Shown: positions 20,439 to 33,800, counted from the stretch's first letter. The stretch: 64,000 bases of DNA from Scylla paramamosain (GCF_035594125.1 NC_087156.1:13102806-13166805); one strand, 5' to 3'. The notes: a model not told the origin generated them from the letters alone. Numbers and translations are program-made.

Positions 20439-22754
20439 ACGCGAAAATGGATGGAAAACTCTCTATATTGGTTAACAAAAGGACATTACGAGATACGTGT
20501 ATAATGAGTGTTTTATAGATTCTCAAGAAGCACAAGGCAAAAAACGCAAAAACTCGTATATATGGAGAAGTTTCTTAGATACGAAAATGGTGAAACTCCT
20601 GAATAACAACACTATTAATTGAGAAACAGAACAACCTTACCAAATGCGTGTATTTTGAGTGCTTTTCACATTCCTAGTTACCAAAACCCCAAATTGCATG
20701 TGAAAGTAGCTTTATGTGGGAAAAAAAAATGACACTACCAGAAAAGTGTCTTTTAAGTTTTTTTTTTTTTTTTTTTTAGCATGATAGACAATAAAGCACT
20801 AAAAAGCAGGGCAATCACATTACATGGGAATAAAATCAACTTTTACCAAGTGTTTTTTCTAAGCGTTTTTGAGCTCCTTATATACCAAAACGCTAAAACG
20901 CATGCAAAACACCCTTTATTTAGAAACAGAAAAACATTACCAAAACATGTATTTTGAGTGTTTTTGATCATGTTACCTATAAAAACGCTTAAATACATGC
21001 AAAGAATCTTATGTTTGGGAAACGAAAGGACATTTCAAGAAACGTGTATTATGAGTGTTTTTTTAAGTTCTTTAAGTACCAAAAAGCTAAAAAACCACAA
21101 ATAACACTCTTTATAGAGAAAAAAAAATAAATAAAAAAAATAGGATTTTTTTTTATTCATCTTCATAGGTACCGAGATGCTACAATTCTGCCAAAATTCA
21201 GGGAAATTATGTGAAAAAAAATTATTATGAAAAAGAGTTAATTTATGCATCAAACACTAAAGTGCATGCAAAGCATGGGAAAATTATGGGAAATTATGGA
21301 AAATTAAACGACCTTACTAGAAACATGTCTTTTGTGTTTTTTTTTCAGCATGTTAGGCACCAAAACGAAAAATAATACGGAAGTCACTAAATGTGGGAAT
21401 CCATCACAAAATTACTGAAAAAAATGTCTTTTCAGTGTTTTACGAAAAAAACGCTAAATCGGATGAAAACCAATGAATATGGAGAAATAGAATAACATTA
21501 CCAAAATGTATATTTTGAGTGTTTTGAGCTTCTTACCTTCAAAAAAACGCGCAAATGGATGGAAAGCACTCTATATTGGGATACAAAAGGAGATTACGAG
21601 AAACGTGTATAATGAGTGTTTTATAGCTTCACAACAGCCACAAGGCAAAAAACGCAAAACTCGGTGTATATGGAGAAGTTTCTTAGATATCAAAATGCTA
21701 AAACTCAGAAATAACACTCTTAATTAGGAATACAGAACAACCTTACCAAAATGCATGTATTTTGAGTGCTTTTTACATTCTTAGTTACCAAAACAAAAAA
21801 TTGCATGCGAAACTAGCTTTATGTGGGAAAAAAAAAATGACATTACCAAAAAAGTGTCTTTTGAGTGTTTTTGAGCGTGGTAGGCACTAAAGCACTAAAA
21901 AGGAGGGCAATTACATTACATTGGAATAAAACCAACTTTTACCAAGAACCTGCCTTTACGTGTTTTTGAGCTTCTACATACCAAAACGCTAAAACGCTTG
22001 CAAAACACCCTTTATGGAGAAACAGAATAACATTACCAGAAACATGTATTTTTAGTGTTTTTGATCATGTTACCTATAAAAATGCCTAAATACATGCAAA
22101 GAACCCTATGTTTGGAAAATGAAAGGACATTACGAAAATCGTGTATTATGAGTGCTTTTAAGTTCCTTAAGTACCAAAAAGCTAAACCCACAAATAACTC
22201 TTTATAGAGAGAAAACAAAAATTTGTTATTCATCTTCATAGGTACCGAGATGCCAAAATTCTGGCAAAATTCATGGAAATTTTATAAAAAAAAAATCATT
22301 ATAAAAAAATAATTTTTGCTTTTTTCCAGAGTTATGTACAAACTCTGAAGTGCATGCAAATCCTATATGGGGAAATTACACTACTTTACCAGAAACCTGT
22401 CTTTTGAGTGTTTTTAAGCAATCTGAACAATATTACTTAAAATGTGTCTTTTAAGTGATTCACGTAGAAAAACGCTAAAACGGATGCAAACCAACCAATA
22501 TGAAGAAATAGAATAACATTAACAAAAAGATATATTTTGATGTGTTTTTGAGCTTGTTACCTACAAAAAATGCAAAAATGGATGGAAAGCACTTTATATT
22601 GGCAAAGAAGAGGACATTACGAGAAACGTGTATGAGTGTTTTATAGTTTGACAAGAACCACAAGATAAAATACTCAACAACTCGTGTACATAAAGAAGTT
22701 TCTTACATACCAAAAAGCTGAAACTCATCAATAACACTCTTAATTTTGAAACAG

Positions 22755-22916
22755 AAAACGTGTCTTCTCAGTGTTTTACGTAGAAAACATTGGAAGAAAA
22801 ATGTATAATGAATGTTTTATAGTTCAAAAAATCCACAAGGCAAAAAACGCAAAAACTCGTGTGTTGCTTCCCAACACTCTTAATAGAGAAACAGAGCAAC
22901 CTTAATAAATGCGTGT
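22755..22916 (+). repeat. Inverted cassette remnant at a polarity switch
   Basis: This is the same cassette as 11641-11947 but truncated. It starts at a join, GAAACAG | AAAACGTGTC (about 22754), carries the internal ~140-bp loss, and ends at the shared breakpoint GCGTGT | CAAAAACACT. Beyond it the array is in reverse polarity for 7.9 kb. The M11 part contains a new short hairpin. The mirror copy is 37982-38144. Confidence 0.82.
22861..22877. repeat. Small hairpin in the cassette
   Basis: GTGTTGCTTCCCAACAC has a perfect 6-bp stem with a 5-nt loop. It replaces about 20 bp of M11 and is absent from the other cassette copies at 4767, 11641 and 55065. It is present in mirror form at 38021-38037, which makes it a private marker of palindrome B. 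Confidence 0.8.
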
Positions 22917-25900
22917 CAAAAACACTAAAAGGCAAGTTCTTCGTAAAAGTTGGTTTTATTCCCATGTAATGTGATTGCCCTGCTTTTTAGTGCTTAATTG
23001 AATAACACGCTCAAAAACACTCAAAGACACTTTTCTGGTAATGTCATGTTTTTTCCCACATAAAGCTAGTTTCGCATGGAATTTAGGGTTTTGGTAAGTA
23101 AGAATGTAAAAAAACACTCAAAATACACGCATTTAGTAAGGTTGTTCTGTTTCTTCATTAAGTGTTATTCATGAGTTTCAATATTTTGGTATCTTACAAA
23201 CTTCTCCATACAGTCGAGTTTTTGCGTTTTTTGCCTTGTGATTCTGGTGAACTATAAAACACTCGTTATACACGTTTCTCATTATGTCCATTTTTTTCTT
23301 ATATAGAGTGCTTTGCATCCATTTTCGAGTTTCTTTTCATGTAACAAGCTCAAAAACACACAAAATATACTTTTTTGGTAATGTTATTCTATTCCTTTAT
23401 ATTGTTTGGTGTGCCTCCGTTTTAGCGTTTTTCTACGTAAATCTTTTAAAAGACACGTTTCCAGTAATTTTGTTTTGGATTTCCATATACAGTGACTTTC
23501 ATATTATTTATCGTTTTGGTGCCTAACATGCTTTTTGGTGCCTTTTGCTTCCCAATATAGAGTGCTTTCCATCCATTTTCGCGTTTTTTGTAGGTAACAA
23601 TTTCAAAAACACTCAAAATATACCTTTTTGGTAATGTTATTCTATTTCTTCATTTTGGTTAGTTTGCATCCGTTTTAGCGTTTTGTACGTAAAACACCGA
23701 AAAGACACGTTTTCAGTAATTTTGTTTTGAATTCCCATATAGATTGACTTCCTTGGGTTTTATCATGTTGGTTCCTAACATGCTGAAAAACACTCATAAG
23801 ACAGTTTCCTGGCAAAGACGTTTAATTTCCCCATATAGGTGGCTTTGCATGCACTTTAGGGGTTTGGCACATAACAGTCCGAAAAAAAAGCTAAATTTAT
23901 TTTTTTTTTATAATGTTCTTATTTCATATAATTTCCTGAACTTTGCCCGAATTTTGGCACCTCGTTACCTGTTAAGAATGAAAAAAAAAAAAATCGTATT
24001 TTTTTTTTCCCAATAAAGAGAAGTGGCTTTTAGCTTTTTCGTACTTAATGAACTTAAAAACGCTCATAATACACGTTTCTCGTAATGTTCTTTTCATTTC
24101 CCAAAAATACGGTTGTTTGCATATATATTTAAGCGTTTTTATTGGTAACATGAACAAAAACACTCAAAATACATGTTTTTGGTAATGTTATTCTGTATCA
24201 CCGTCAAGTGTATTTTGCATGCATTTTAGTGTTTTGGTATATAAGGAGCTCAAATACACTTAAAGGCAAGTTCTTTTAAAAAAATGGTTTTATTCCAATG
24301 TAATGTGACTGCCCTGCTTTTTAGTGCTTTATTGCCTAACACGCTCATAAACACTCAAAAGACATTTTTCTGGTAATATCATTTTTTTCCCACAAAAAGC
24401 TGGTTTCGCATGATATTTGGGGTTTTGATAACTAAGGATGTGAAAAGCACTCAAAATACACGCATTTAGTAAGATTGTTCTGTTTCTCAATTAAGAGTGT
24501 TGTTCCAGAGTTTCAGCATTTTGGAATGTAAGAAACTTCTCAATATACACAAGTTTTTGCGTTTTTTGCCTTGTAGTTCTTGTGAAACTTTAAAACACTC
24601 ATTATACACGTTTCTCGTAATGTCCTATTGCTTCCCAATATAGAGTGCTTTCCATCCATTTTCGTGTTTTTTGTAGGTAACAATTTTAAAAGCACTTACA
24701 ATATACCTTTTTGGTAATGTTATTTTATTTCTTTATATTGGTTGGTTTACATCCGTTTTAGCGTTTTTCTACGTAAAACACCGAAAAGACACGTTTTTAG
24801 TAATTTTGTTTTGGATTCCCATATAGATTGACTTCCATGTTATTTATCGTGTTGGTTCCTACCATGCTGAAAAACACTCATATGACCGTTTTCTGGCAAA
24901 GACGTTTAATTTCCTCATATAGGTGGCTTTGCATGCAATTTAGGGGTTTGCTACATAACAGTTCGAAAAAAAAAGCTAAATTTAACTTTTTTGATAATGT
25001 TCTTATTTCACATAATTTCCTGAAATTTGCCCGAATTTTGGCATTTCGGTACCTGTGAAGATGAATAACAAAGAAAAAAAATACTGTATTTTTTATTTAT
25101 ATATTTATTGTTTCTCAATAAAGAGTGTTATTTGTGGCTTTTAGCTTTTTGGTAATTAATGAACTTAAAAACACTCATAATAATCGTTTCTCGTAATCTC
25201 CTTTCGTTTCCCAAAAATATTGTTCTTTGCATTTATTTAAGCGTTTTTATTGGTAACATGATCAAAAACACTCAAAATACATGTTTTTGGTAATGTTATT
25301 CTGTTTCACCATGAAGAGTGTTTTGCATGCGTTTTAGTGTTTTGGTATATAAGGAGCTCAAAAACACATAAATGCAAGTACTTGGTAAAAATTCGTTTTC
25401 CTCCAATGTAATGTGATTGCCCTCCTTTTTAGTGCTTTATTTTCTATTACCCTCAAAAACACTCAAAAGACACTTTTCCGGTAATTTTTTTTTCCACAGA
25501 TCTATTTTCGCATGCAATTTGGGGTTTTGCTAACTAAAATGTGAAAAGCACTAAAAAATACACGCATTTATTAAGGCTGTTCTGTTTCTCAATTAGGAGT
25601 GTTATCCATGAGTTTTAGCATTTTTGTATGTAGAAAAAACGAGATTTTGCATTTTTTGCCTTATGGTTCTTTTGAACTATAAAACACTCATTATACACTT
25701 TTCTTGCAATGTCTTTTTTTCCAAATATAGAGTGCTTTGCATCAATTTTCGCGTTTTTTGTAGGTAACATGCTCAAAAACACTCAAAATATACCTTTTTA
25801 GTAACGTTTTTCTTTTTCTAGATATTGGTTGCTTTGCATCCGTTTCAGCGTTTTTATACGTAAAACACTGAGAAGACACGTTTTCAGTAGATTTTTTTTG

Positions 25901-26544
25901 AATTCCCATATAGAGTGAGTTCCTTATTATTTCTTGTTTTGGTGCCTAACATGCTAAAAACACTCAAAACACATATTTCTGGTAAGGTCGTTTAATTTTC
26001 TCATATAGGAGTCTTTCCAAGCACTTTAAGGTTTGGTACATAACAGTCCGGAAAAAAAAACCGGAAATTAACTTTTTTTGATAATATTCTTTTATCATAT
26101 GATTGCCCTGAATTTTCCCAGAATTTTGGCATCTCGGTACCTTTGAATATAAATAACAAAAAAAATCCTATTTTTTTAATATTTTTATTTTTTTATTTTC
26201 TAAATAAAGAGTGTTATTTGTTAGTTTTAGCTTTTTGGTACTTAATGAACTTAAAAAAACACTCATAATACACGTTTCTCGTAATGTCCTTTTGTTTCCC
26301 AAACATAATGTTCTTTCCATGTAATTAAGCGTTTTTTATAGATAACATAATCAAAAACACTAAAAATACATGTTTTTGGTAATGTTGTTCTGTTTCTTCA
26401 TAAAGTTTGTTTTGTATGCGTTTTAGCGATTTGGTATATAAGGATCTCAAAAACACTTAAAGGCAAGTTTTTGGTGTTATTCCAATGTAATATGATTGCC
26501 CAGCTTTTTAGTGCTTTTAGTGCCTATCACGCTCAAAAACACTT

Positions 26545-27338
26545 AAAATACACTTTTCTGGTAATGTCATTTTTTTCTCACATAAAGGTGGTTTCGCATG
26601 CAATTTGGGGTTTTGGTAACAAAGAATGTGAAAAGCACTCAAAATACACGCATTTAGTAAGGTTCTTCAGTTTCTCAATTAAGAGTGTTATTCATAAGTT
26701 TCAACATTTTCGTATCTAGGAACCTTCTCCATATACACGAGTTTTTGTGTTTTTTGCCTTTTGGTTCTTTTGAACTATAAAAAACTCATTATATACTTTT
26801 CTTGCAAAGTCCTTTTGTTTTCTAATATAGAGTGCTTTTCATTAATTTTCGCGTTTTTTGTAGGTAACAAGGTCAAAAACACTCAAAATATACCTTTTTG
26901 GTAATGTTTTTCTATTTCTTGTACCTATGTACCCTTTTCTATTTCGTACCTTGTACCTTGTACCTTTTTCTATTTCGATACCTATGAAGATGAACATAAA
27001 AAAAAAATCCTATTTTTTTATTTTCTAATTTTTTTTTCTAAATAAAGAGTGTTATTTGTGGGTTTTAGCTTTTTGGTACTTAAGGAACTTCTTATACATA
27101 AAGTTTTTTGCCTGTATTTAAGCGTTTTTATAGATAATATGATCAAAAACACTCAAAATATATGTTTTTGGTAATTTTATTCTCTTTCTCCATAAAAGGT
27201 GTTTTGCATGCGTTTTAGCGTTTTGGTATTTAATTAGCTCAAAAACACTTTAAGGCAAGTTCTTGGTAAAAGTTGTTATTATTCACATGATTCCTCTGCT
27301 TTTTAGTACTTTATTGCCTAACACGCTCAAAAACACTC
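26545..27338 (-). repeat. Short HOR unit with deletion junction
   Basis: This unit is 794 bp. Between M8 and M5 about 330 bp are missing relative to the reference unit (410-740), and the join is filled with GTACC micro-repeats. A further ~45 bp are lost across M4/M3 (GAACTTCTTATACATAAAG). The mirror unit, 33562-34349, has the same two losses. Confidence 0.82.
26921..26985. repeat. GTACC micro-repeats at a deletion junction
   Basis: GTACCTATGTACCC is followed by TTTTCTATTTC, then CGTACC, TTGTACC, TTGTACC and a second TTTTTCTATTTCGATACC. Pieces of M8 (TTTTCTATTTC) and M5 (GGTACCTATGAAGATGAA) are re-copied several times, as expected of repeated template switching. It occurs only here and in mirror image at 33909-33973. 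Confidence 0.85.
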
Positions 27339-29534
27339 AAAAGACACTTTTCTTGTAATATCATTTTTTTCCCACATAAAGCTAGTTTTGCATGGAATTT
27401 GGGGTTTTGGTAAATAAGAATGTGAAAAAAACTGAAAACACAGGCATTTAGTATGGTTGTTCTATTTCTTAATTAAAAGTGTTATTCATGAGTTTCAGCA
27501 TTTTGGTATGTAAGAAACTTTTCTAATACACACATTTGGTAAGGTATTTCTGTTTCAAAATTAAAAGTGTTATTGATGAGTTTCAGCTTTCTGGTATGTA
27601 AGAAACTTCTTTATGTACACGTTTTTGAGTATTTTACCTTCTGGTTCTTGTCAAACTATAAAACACTCATACACGTTTCTCGTAATGTCCTCTTCTTTGC
27701 CAATATAATGTGCTTTCCATCCATTTTTGCATTTTCTGTAGGTAACAAGCTCAAAAACACATCAAAATATATCTTTTTGGTAATGTTATTCTATTTCTTC
27801 ATATTGGTTGGTTTGCATCCGTTTTAGCGTTTTTCTACGTAACTCACTGAAAAGACACGTTTTAAGTATTATTGTTGAGATTGCTGAAAAACACTCAAAA
27901 TACAGGTTTCTGGTAAAGTCGTGTAATTTCCCCATATAGGTGGATTTGCATGCACTTCAGAGTTTGTACATAACTCCGGAAAAAAAGCTAAAATTATTTT
28001 TTTATAATGATTTTTTTTACAAAATTTCCATGAATTTTGCCAGAATTTTGGCATCTCGGTTCCTATGAAGATGAATAACAATTTTTTTTCTCTTTATAAA
28101 GAGAGAAAGGGTTTTTGCTTTTTTGTACTTAAGGAACTTAAAAACACTCATAATACACGATTTTCGTAATGTCCTTTCATTTTCCAAACATAGGGTTCTT
28201 TGCATGTATTTAGGCATTTTTATAGGTAACATGATCAAAAACACTAAAAATACATGTTTCTGGTAATGTTATTCTGTTTCTCCATAAAGGGTGTTTTTAA
28301 TGCGTTTTAACGTTTTCGTATGTAAGAAGCTCAAAAACAGGTAAAGGCAGGTTCTTGGTAAAAGTTGGTTTTATTCCCATATGATTGCCCTCCTTTTTAG
28401 TGCTTTAGTGCCTATCACGCTCAAAAACACTCAAAAGACACTTTTTTGGTAATGTCATTTTTTTCCCATATAAAGCTAGTTTCGCATGCAATTTTTGGTT
28501 TTGGTAACTAAGAATGTGAAAAGCACTCAAAATACATGCATTTGGTAAGGATGTTCTGTATTCTCAATTAAGAGTGTTATTCCTTAGTTTCAGCATTTTG
28601 GTATCTAAGAAACTTCTCCATATACACCGAGTTTTGCGATTTTTGCCTTGTGGCTGTTCTGAAACTATAAAACACTCATTATACACATTTCTCGTAATGT
28701 CCTTTTGTATCCCAATATAGAGTGCTTTTTATCCATTTTCACGTTTTTTTTGTAGATAAGAAGCTCAAAAACACAGAAAATATACCTTTTTTGGTAATAT
28801 TATTCTATTTCTTCATATTCGTTGGTTTGCATCCGTTTTAGCGTTTTTCTACGTAAAACACTAAATATACATTTTTTTCAATAATTTTGCGATGGATTCC
28901 CATATTGAGTGACCATATTATATATCGTTTTGGTGCCTAACATGCTGAAAAACACTCAAAAGACAGGTTTCTCGTAGAGTCGTTTAATTTCCTCATATAG
29001 GTGGCTTCGCATGCACTTTAGGGTTTGGTATATAACAGTCCGAAAAAAAGCTAAAATTATATTTTTTCCATAATTTTCTTTTCTCACATAATTTTCCTGA
29101 ATTTTGCCAGAATTTTGGCATCTTGGTACCTATGAAGATAAATAACAAAAAAAATAAATAAATTCCTATCTTTTTATTCATATATTTATTTTTTTTCTAT
29201 AAACAGTGTTATTTATGGGTTTTAAGTAAATGGTACTTAAAGAACTTAAAAACACTCGTAATACATGTTTCTCGAATTGCCCTTTAATTTCCCAAACATA
29301 AGGTTCTTTGTATGTATTTAAGAGTTTTTATAGGTAACATGATCAAAAACACTCGAAATACATGTTTTTGGTAATGTTATTCTCTTTTTCAATAAAGGGT
29401 GTTTTTCATTCGTTTTAGAGTTTTGGTATATAAGGAGCTAAAAAACACTTAAAGGCAAGTTGTTGTTAAAAGTTAGTTTTATTCCCATGTAATGTGATTG
29501 CCCTGCTTTTTAGTGCTTTATTGCCTATCATGCT

Positions 29535-29558
29535 AAAAAAAAAAAAAAAAAAAAAAAA
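29535..29558. repeat. 24-nt A-tract in M1 sub-type
   Basis: Twenty-four A replace the usual CGCTCAAAAA of reverse-polarity M1, after TATCATGCT. The equivalent tract has different lengths in other copies of this sub-type, near 18547, 20758, 31421, 40083, 42303 and 60897, so it is a hypervariable site. Confidence 0.8.
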
Positions 29559-30146
29559 CACTTAAAAGACACTTTTCTGGTAATGTAATTTTTTTTCCCA
29601 CATAAAGCTACTTTCATATAAAATTTTGGGTTTTGGTAACTAAGAATTTGAAAACCAATCAAAATACACGCATTTGATAAGGTTTAGAGTGTTATTCAGG
29701 AGTTTCAGCATATTGGTATCTAAGAAACTTCTCCATATATATGAGTTTTTGCGTTTTTTGCCTTGTGATTCTTGAGAATCTATAAAACACTCATTATACA
29801 CGTTTCTCGTAATGTCCTTTTGTTAACCAATAGAGAGAGCTTTGCATCCATTTTCGTGTTTTTTGTAAGTAAAAAGCTAAAAAAAAAAACACTCCAAATA
29901 TACCTTTTTGGTAATCTTATTCTATTTCTTCATATTGGTTGGTTTGCATCCGTTTTAGCGTTTTTCTACGTAAAACACGAAAAAAGACACGTTTAAAGTA
30001 ATTTTCTTTTGGATTCCCACATAGAATGACTTCAATATTATTTATTGTTTTGGTGACTAACATGCTCAAAGACACTAGAAACACAGGTTTCTCGTAAAGT
30101 CGTTTAATTTCCCCATATAGTTGGCTTTGCATGCACTTCATAGTTT

Positions 30147-30833
30147 GTTATATAACAGTCCAAAAAAAAAGCTAAAATTAACTTTTTCGATAATGTTCTT
30201 TTTACATATAATTTCCCTGAATTTTGCCAGAATTTTGGCATCTCAGTACCTATGAAGAAGAATAACAAAAAAAAAGCTATTTTTTAATTATTTCTTTATT
30301 TTTTCTCTATAAAGAGATTTTAGATTTTGGTACTTATGGAACTTAAAATCACACATAATACACGTTTCTCATAATGTCCTTTCGTTTCCCAGACATAGGG
30401 TTCTTTGCATGTATTTAACCGTTTTTAGAGGTAACATGATCAAAAACACTCAAAATAAATGTTTTTGGTGATGTTAATTTGTTTCTCCATAAAGGGTGTT
30501 TTGCATGTATTTTAGCGTTTTGGTATATAAGGAGTTAAAAAACACTTAAAAGTTGGTTTTCTTCCCATGTAATGTGATTGCCCTCCTTTTTAGTGCTTTA
30601 TTGCCTTACTCTCTCAAAAACCCTTAAAAGATTTTTTTCTGGTAATGTCATTTTTTTTCCCATATAAAGCTAGTTTCGCATGGAATTTGGGGTTCTAGTA
30701 ACTAAGAATGTGAAAAACACTTAAAATACACGCATTTAGTAATGTTATTCTGTTTCTTAATTAAGAGTGTTATTCAGGAGTTTCAGCATTTTGGTATCTA
30801 AGAAACTTCTCCATATACACTAGTGAAACTACG
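30147..30833 (-). repeat. Spacer (loop) of palindrome B
   Basis: This is 687 bp of ordinary reverse-polarity satellite (M6 back through M11) between the two arms. Its right edge is the symmetry breakpoint: CACTAGTGAAACTACG runs into AAACTATGAAGTGCATGC. The normal reverse array would read GTGAAACTATGAAATACTC at this point, as at about 43420, so AAACTATGAA is shared by donor and acceptor and suggests a microhomology switch. Confidence 0.85.
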
Positions 30834-33800
30834 AAACTATGAAGTGCATGCAAAGCCAACTGTATGGGGAAATTAAAAGACTTTACGAGAAACCTGTGTT
30901 TCTAGTGTCTTTGAGCATGTTAGTCACCAAAACAATAAATAATATTGAAGTCATTCTATGTGGGAATCCAAAAGAAAATTACTTTAAACGTGGCTTTTTT
31001 CGTGTTTTACGTAGAAAAACGCTAAAACGGATGCAAACCAACCAATATGAAGAAATAGAATAAGATTACCAAAAAGGTATATTTGGAGTGTTTTTTTTTT
31101 AGCTTTTTACTTACAAAAAACACGAAAATGGATGCAAAGCTCTCTCTATTGGTTAACAAAAGGACATTACGAGAAACGTGTATAATGAGTGTTTTATAGA
31201 TTCTCAAGAATCACAAGGCAAAAAACGCAAAAACTCATATATATGGAGAAGTTTCTTAGATACTAAAATGCTGAAACTCCTGAATAACACTCTAAACCTT
31301 ATCAAATGCGTGTATTTTGATTGGTTTTCAAATTTTTAGTTACCAAAACCCAAAATTTTATATGAAAGTAGCTTTATGTGGGAAAAAAAAATGACATTAC
31401 CAGAAAAGTGTCTTTTAAGTGTTTTTTTTTTTTTTTTAGCATGATAGGCAATAAAGCAGTAAAAAGCAGGGCAATCACATTACATGGGAATAAAACTAAC
31501 TTTTAACAACAACTTGCCTTTAAGTGTTTTTTAGCTCCTTATATACCAAAACGCTAAAACGAATGAAAAACACCCTTTATTGAAAAAGAGAATAACATTA
31601 CCAAAAACATGTATTTCGAGTGTTTTTGATCATCTTACCTATAAAAACTCTTAAATACATGCAAAGAACCTTATGTTTGGGAAATTAAAGGGCAATTCGA
31701 GAAACATGTATTACGAGTGTTTTTAAGTTCTTTAAGTACCATTTAGCTAAAACCCATAAATAACACTGTTTATAGAAAAATAAATAAATAAATGAATAAA
31801 AAGATAGGAATTTATTTATTTTTTTTGTTATTTATCTTCATAGGTACCAAGATGCCAAAATTCTGGCAAAATTCAGGAAAATTATGTGAGAAAAGAAAAT
31901 TATGGAAAAAAAATTAATTTTAGCTTTTTTTTCGGACTGTTATATACCAAACCGTAAAGTGCATGCGAAGCCACCTATATGAGGAAATTAAGCGACTCTA
32001 CGAGAAACCTGTCTTTTGAGTGTTTTTCAGCATGTTAGACACCAAAACGATATATAATATGGTCACTCAGTATGGGAATCCATCGCAAAATTATTGAAAA
32101 AAGTGTATATTCAGTGTTTTACGTAGAAAAACGCTAAAATGGATGCAAACCAACGAATATGAAGAAATAGAATAATATTACCAAAAAAGGTATATTTTCT
32201 GTGTTTTTGAGCTTCTTATCTACAAAAAAAAAACGTGAAAATGGATGGAAAGCACTCTATATTGGGATACAAAAGGAGATTACGAGAAACGTGTATAATG
32301 AGTGTTTTATAGTTTCACAACAGCCACAAGGCAAAAATCGCAAAACTCGGTGTATATGGAGAAGTTTCTTAGATACCAAAATGCTGAAACTAAGGAATAA
32401 CACTCTTAATTGAGAATACAGAACATCCTTACCAAATGCATGTATTTTGAGTGCTTTTCACATTCTTAGTTACCAAAACCAAAAATTGCAGGCGAAACTA
32501 GCTTTATATGGGAAAAAAATGACATTACCAAAAAAGTGTCTTTTGAGTGTTTTTGAGCGTGATAGGCGCTAAAGCACTAAAAAGGAGGGCAATCACATTA
32601 TATGGGAATAAAACCAAATTTACCAAGAACCTGCCTTTACCTGTTTTTGAGCTTCTTACATACGAAAACGCTAAAACGCATCCAAAACACCCTTTATGGA
32701 GAAACAGAATAACATTACCAGAAACATGTATTTTTAGTGTCTTTGATCATGTTACCTATAAAAATGCCTAAATACATGCAAAGAACCCTATGTTTGGAAA
32801 ATGAAAGGACACTACGAAAATCGTGTATTATAAGTGTTTTTAAGTTCCTTAAGTACAAAAAAGCAAAAACCCTTTCTATCTTTATAGAGAGAAAAAAAAT
32901 TGTTATTCATCTTCATAGGAACCGAGATGCCAAAATTCTGGCAAAATTCATGGAAATTTTGTAAAAAAAAAATCATTATAAAAAAATAATTTTAGCTTTT
33001 TTCCGGAGTTATGTGCAAACTCTGAAGTGCATGCAAATCCACCTATATGGGGAAATAACACGACTTTACCAGAAACCTGTCTTTTGAGTGTTTTTCAGCA
33101 ATCTCAACAATAATACTTAAAACGTGTCTTTTCAGTGAGTTACGTAGAAAAACGCTAAAACGGATGCAAACCAACCAATATGAAGAAATAGAATAACATT
33201 ACCAAAAAGATATATTTTGATGTGTTTTTGAGCTTGTTACCTATAAAAAATGCAAAACTGGATGGAAAGCACATTACGAGTATATTGGCAAAGAAGAGGA
33301 CATTACGAGAAACGTGTATGAGTGTTTTATAGTTTGACAAGAACCAGAAGGTAAAATACTCAAAAACGTGTACATAAAGAAGTTTCTTTCATACCAAAAA
33401 GCTGAAACTCATCAATAACACTTTTAATTAAGAAATAGAACAACCATACTAAATGCCTGTGTTTTCAGTTTTTTTCACATTCTTATTTACTAAAACCCCA
33501 AATTCCATGCAAAACTAGCTTTATGTGGGAAAAAAATGATATTACAAGAAAAGTGTCTTTTGAGTGTTTTTGAGCGTGTTAGGCAATAAAGTACTAAAAA
33601 GCAGAGAAATCATGTGAATAATAACAACTTTTACCAAGAACTTGCGTTTGTGTTTTTGAGCTAATTAAATACCAAAACGCTAAAACGCATGCAAAACACC
33701 TTTTATGGAGAAAGAGAATAAAATAACCAAAAACATATATTTTGAGTGTTTTTTATCATATCTATAAAAACGCTTAAATACAGGCAAAAAACTTTATGTA

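Larger units (their letters stand above)
12854..22916 (+). repeat. Satellite array block 5, forward polarity
   Basis: Unit starts by M1 are at about 13010, 14042, 15226, 16544, 17676, 18540, 19652, 20755 and 21863. Unit lengths are 1,032, 1,184, 1,318, 1,132, 864, 1,112, 1,103 and 1,108 bp, then a partial unit. The 15226 unit is heavily diverged. The 864-bp unit lacks M7 to mid-M9. From about 16767 onward the block is the outer part of the left arm of palindrome B. No genes were seen. Confidence 0.9.
16767..30146. repeat. Palindrome B, left arm (13.4 kb)
   Basis: Each position L pairs with a reverse-complement partner R on 30834-44091. L+R is about 60980 for 28.0-30.15 kb, 60894-60902 for 21.5-26.7 kb and 60853-60862 for 16.8-20 kb. 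The steps are small indels; the largest is an extra 86-bp monomer at about 27480-27570 in this arm. Chance frames in the two arms differ by zero to two residues in 60-90 codons, and the innermost 230 bp show three mismatches. This arm itself contains a polarity switch at 22916, so the palindrome formed after that switch existed. Confidence 0.92.
22917..30833 (-). repeat. Satellite array block 6, reverse polarity
   Basis: Reverse-polarity units end, by M1, at about 23022, 24356, 25464, 26544, 27338, 28432, 29562 and 30624, then a partial unit to 30833. Lengths are 1,334 (expanded, with duplicated M7-M9), 1,108, 1,080, 794 (deleted), 1,094, 1,130 and 1,062 bp. 22917-30146 is the inner part of palindrome B's left arm and 30147-30833 is its spacer. 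The 27.1-30.8 kb part is also a direct copy of 58.5-62.1 kb. No genes were seen. Confidence 0.91.

Noticed and set aside
28808..28830. CENP-B-box-like TTCGTTGG in M8
   Set aside because: Only the first half matches. The required central A and the CGGG end are absent, and most units read TATTGGTTGG instead.
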